Shown piece by piece: positions 5,841 to 7,965 of a stretch of 7,965 bases of DNA (position 1 is its first letter; every line of letters starts with the position of its first letter). Below the pieces are notes generated by a model. That model saw only the letters and a program-made list of their open reading frames with translations, was not told the DNA's origin and made no database searches. Origin of the DNA: an uncultured Erysipelotrichaceae bacterium (GTDB lineage Bacteria > Bacillota_I > Bacilli_A > RF39 > UBA660); contig CADCRC010000130.1 in the NCBI GenBank assembly GCA_902803795.1, positions 1-7,965 on the forward strand, in the 5' to 3' direction. A program made the position numbers and the translations under genes.

Positions 5841-7902
5841 AAGCTTTTCCATCCTTTAAATAAATAACCCTGTTAAATAAATTATTTCTATATTTATGAT
5901 GAGATATTACAATAATTGTTTTATTATTAAAATAATCAAAAATATTTTTGAGTATAATCTCTTCATTTTTAAAATCAACTTGACTTAAAGCTTCATCTAA
6001 AATATAAATATTACTATTTCTAAGTAAACTTCTCGCTAAGATCAACCTTTGTCTTTCACCATAAGAAAAATTAGAACCATTATCCTCTATAATATTATTA
6101 AGTTTTAATCCTTTATTGCTTAATATCTTATCAACTTGACATAACTTAAGCATATTATCCATTATTGATTTATCTATATCTTTATTAAACGTCAAATTAT
6201 TATAAATACTATCAGTAAATAATTGTTCATTATTTGTAAGATATGTAATATTATTTCTTAAATTTTCTAAATGATAATGATTAATATCAATATTATTAAT
6301 AGAGACCATATTATAATCAACTTCAATATATCTAAGTAATATCTTAACAAGTGTAGATTTGCCAATTCCAGATTTACCAGATAATAATATTTTATCTTTA
6401 GGACAAATAACAAGATTTAACCCATTAAATATATATCTAGAACCAATCTTATATACTAAATTATTATATTTAATTTTGCCATTTAAATCATATCCTAAAT
6501 AAAAATTATTATTAATAAATATTTCTTTATCAATAGAAAACAAATCACTAACTCTATTAAAGCTATTTACAAAACCATAATATAAATCAATAACACTAAT
6601 AATATTATTAGAAGAAGACATTAAATAGCCAAAAAAAGTCTGATAAATAAGTAATTGAGTAATACTCATCTTATCAATAGAAACATAATAAATACCACCA
6701 CCATATATAATCAAATAAGAAATATCAATAAGAATCTTTTTTATTAAATTGAAAAATTCAACATAATTAGAATATTTTAAATTAGATTCTAACAAAACAA
6801 TATAATGATTAATAAAAACATCAATTTGTCTTTTTTCTATATGATTTTCCTTCAACGTATCAACATTATTCATAGACTCAATTAACTTAGAATTTAAAAT
6901 ATCTTCTTTCTTAGATAATTCAGAAAGCTTTATCCTTCTATTTTTAGATGTTATTATCTGAAAAAAATATATTAAAAAAAATACAATAAAAATACATATA
7001 GTCAAATAACTTTGATAAAAATACATAATTATTCCAAAAATAATAACAGAAAGTAAATCAATAGATATAATACAAATTATTTGACTAATAAACGTTTTAA
7101 TAACATTTAAATCTTTTAACCTTGAAATAATTTCACCAATATGCCTATTTTTATAATAAGAGTAAGGAAGAAATAATATTTGAGATATTACATATTTAGT
7201 AACACCAATATCAAATAATTCTATATATTTATATAATATAATATTTCTAATAAAACTAGATATTTCTCTAAATAAATATAATACAATTAAAACATAACTA
7301 ATAATCATAATATTTAAATTTATTTTAGCAGAAATTGTATATTCTAATAAATATTTAAAATGAAATGCACAAAATACATTCAATAACGATATTGATATTG
7401 TTAAAAAAACAATACATAATAATTTTATTTTTTCAGAAGAAATACTTTTAATAATCTGTCTTTTAAAATAATCATTCTTATTAATTATAGGAATTTTCTT
7501 AACAGGTTTCAAAATAATAAATACATGTGTAGATAATAAATTAAATTTATCAAAAGAGATACATCTTTTCCCAATAGCTGGATCCATAACTATTAGTTTT
7601 TTGTTTTTTCTATCAATTTTATATATTACTACAAAATGTTTATAATTCTTATCAACTAATAAATGAGCAATTAAAGGTAAATTATCATCTTCTATATTAT
7701 CTAAAACTGCTTCATAACCATCAGCTTGAAATCCTACACTCCTTGCCGTTTCAATAATATTATATGCACTTGTTCCTTCTTTTGTAGTATGTGTTTTTTC
7801 CCTTAAAATTTCTTTTGAAATATCACCTCCATAATATCTAATAATTGAAAGCAAACAACACACACCACAATCTTTAAAATCATCCTGTAATACAACTTTC
7901 AT
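5824..7902 (-). CDS. Peptidase-containing ABC exporter (C39 family, bacteriocin processing and secretion)
   Basis: A 692-aa complete protein that cuts double-glycine leaders on the cytoplasmic side and exports the core peptide with ATP. Residues 1 to about 130 are the C39 cysteine peptidase: Gln6 (oxyanion), Cys12 in DCGVCC, His89 in KHFVVIY and Asp107 in VMDPAIG are all present, so it should be active. About 155-435 is the membrane domain with roughly six helices. The ATPase follows: Walker A GKSGIGKST (509-517), Q-loop Gln560, signature SYGER (613-617) in place of the usual SGGQ, Walker B IYILDE (632-637) with Glu637, D-loop SQVD (640-643) and switch His668. The ATG at 7902 has a strong AGGAGG six bases upstream. 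The stop is TGA, consistent with UGA being read as stop here. The two leader peptides about 400 bases downstream are its evident substrates. Confidence 0.95.
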   Translation of the reverse strand: MKVVLQDDFKDCGVCCLLSIIRYYGGDISKEILREKTHTTKEGTSAYNIIETARSVGFQADGYEAVLDNIEDDNLPLIAHLLVDKNYKHFVVIYKIDRKNKKLIVMDPAIGKRCISFDKFNLLSTHVFIILKPVKKIPIINKNDYFKRQIIKSISSEKIKLLCIVFLTISISLLNVFCAFHFKYLLEYTISAKINLNIMIISYVLIVLYLFREISSFIRNIILYKYIELFDIGVTKYVISQILFLPYSYYKNRHIGEIISRLKDLNVIKTFISQIICIISIDLLSVIIFGIIMYFYQSYLTICIFIVFFLIYFFQIITSKNRRIKLSELSKKEDILNSKLIESMNNVDTLKENHIEKRQIDVFINHYIVLLESNLKYSNYVEFFNLIKKILIDISYLIIYGGGIYYVSIDKMSITQLLIYQTFFGYLMSSSNNIISVIDLYYGFVNSFNRVSDLFSIDKEIFINNNFYLGYDLNGKIKYNNLVYKIGSRYIFNGLNLVICPKDKILLSGKSGIGKSTLVKILLRYIEVDYNMVSINNIDINHYHLENLRNNITYLTNNEQLFTDSIYNNLTFNKDIDKSIMDNMLKLCQVDKILSNKGLKLNNIIEDNGSNFSYGERQRLILARSLLRNSNIYILDEALSQVDFKNEEIILKNIFDYFNNKTIIVISHHKYRNNLFNRVIYLKDGKAYEKKL

Positions 7903-7908
7903 ATATTT

Positions 7909-7914
7909 CCTCCT
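7909..7914 (-). promoter_or_regulatory. Strong ribosome binding site of the exporter gene
   Basis: On the minus strand AGGAGG is followed six bases later by the ATG at 7902. This is a full Shine-Dalgarno match and stronger than those at the internal junctions of the operon. The remaining bases to the window end are A/T runs in which I cannot assign a promoter with confidence. Confidence 0.75.
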
Positions 7915-7965
7915 ACTTATATAATTATTATTTTTTTTTATTTTTTTTATAAAATAATTAAAAAA

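Noticed and set aside
5841..5852. Upstream ATG at 5852 for the small accessory protein
   Set aside because: AAAGG touches this codon, leaving no spacing, while the ATG at 5840 has a well-placed AAGGATGG. Only four residues are at stake, so this remains uncertain.
7903..7965. Promoter for the exporter operon in the A/T runs upstream of 7902
   Set aside because: TATA-like strings occur but none has a -35 box at 16-18 bases, and they lie too near the ribosome site. The real promoter is probably beyond the window.

Overview
This is a very AT-rich window (by eye roughly 80% A+T) in which every gene I can support lies on the minus strand, so the biology reads from high to low coordinates. TAA, TAG and TGA all serve as stops, and the Trp codons I checked are TGG. 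This points to an AT-rich Bacillota (Firmicutes) genome with the standard bacterial code, such as a Clostridium-like or uncultured gut Bacilli/RF39-like lineage, and not to a mycoplasma that reads UGA as Trp. The species cannot be named from the sequence.

Block 1 (about 7902 down to 5057) is a compact class II-type peptide export operon. It begins with a peptidase-containing ABC transporter (C39 protease, membrane domain and ATPase in one 692-aa chain). A small single-pass membrane protein of about 133 aa overlaps its 3' end. Two short genes follow, missed at usual ORF length cut-offs, encoding 49- and 56-aa precursors with near-parallel 15-residue double-glycine leaders. Their mature parts (34 and 41 aa) are hydrophobic, each carries a GxxxG motif, and both end in Cys-x-[Val/Leu]-Glu. 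The genes overlap or abut, and a hairpin/T-tract terminator closes the block. The simplest reading is a two-peptide (class IIb-like) bacteriocin, or a secreted peptide pair, with its processing exporter.

Block 2 (about 5048 down to beyond base 1) starts from its own good sigma-A-type promoter just past that terminator. It holds four consecutive paralogous polytopic membrane proteins of about 450 aa, the last cut by the window edge. Their pattern (an early extracytoplasmic Asp, a Y-x-D-F-N loop, many membrane helices, a conserved D-x-x-H, and a C-terminal domain with a YGNxGY motif) resembles GT-C-fold glycosyltransferases that use lipid-linked sugars. They alternate between two subtypes, A-B-A'-B', and the A-to-B junction repeats the same 19 nucleotides, which suggests tandem duplication of a two-gene unit.

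How the blocks cooperate is inference only. The membrane enzymes could modify the cell surface or the secreted peptides, could provide self-protection in the absence of an obvious immunity gene, or could be unrelated neighbours.
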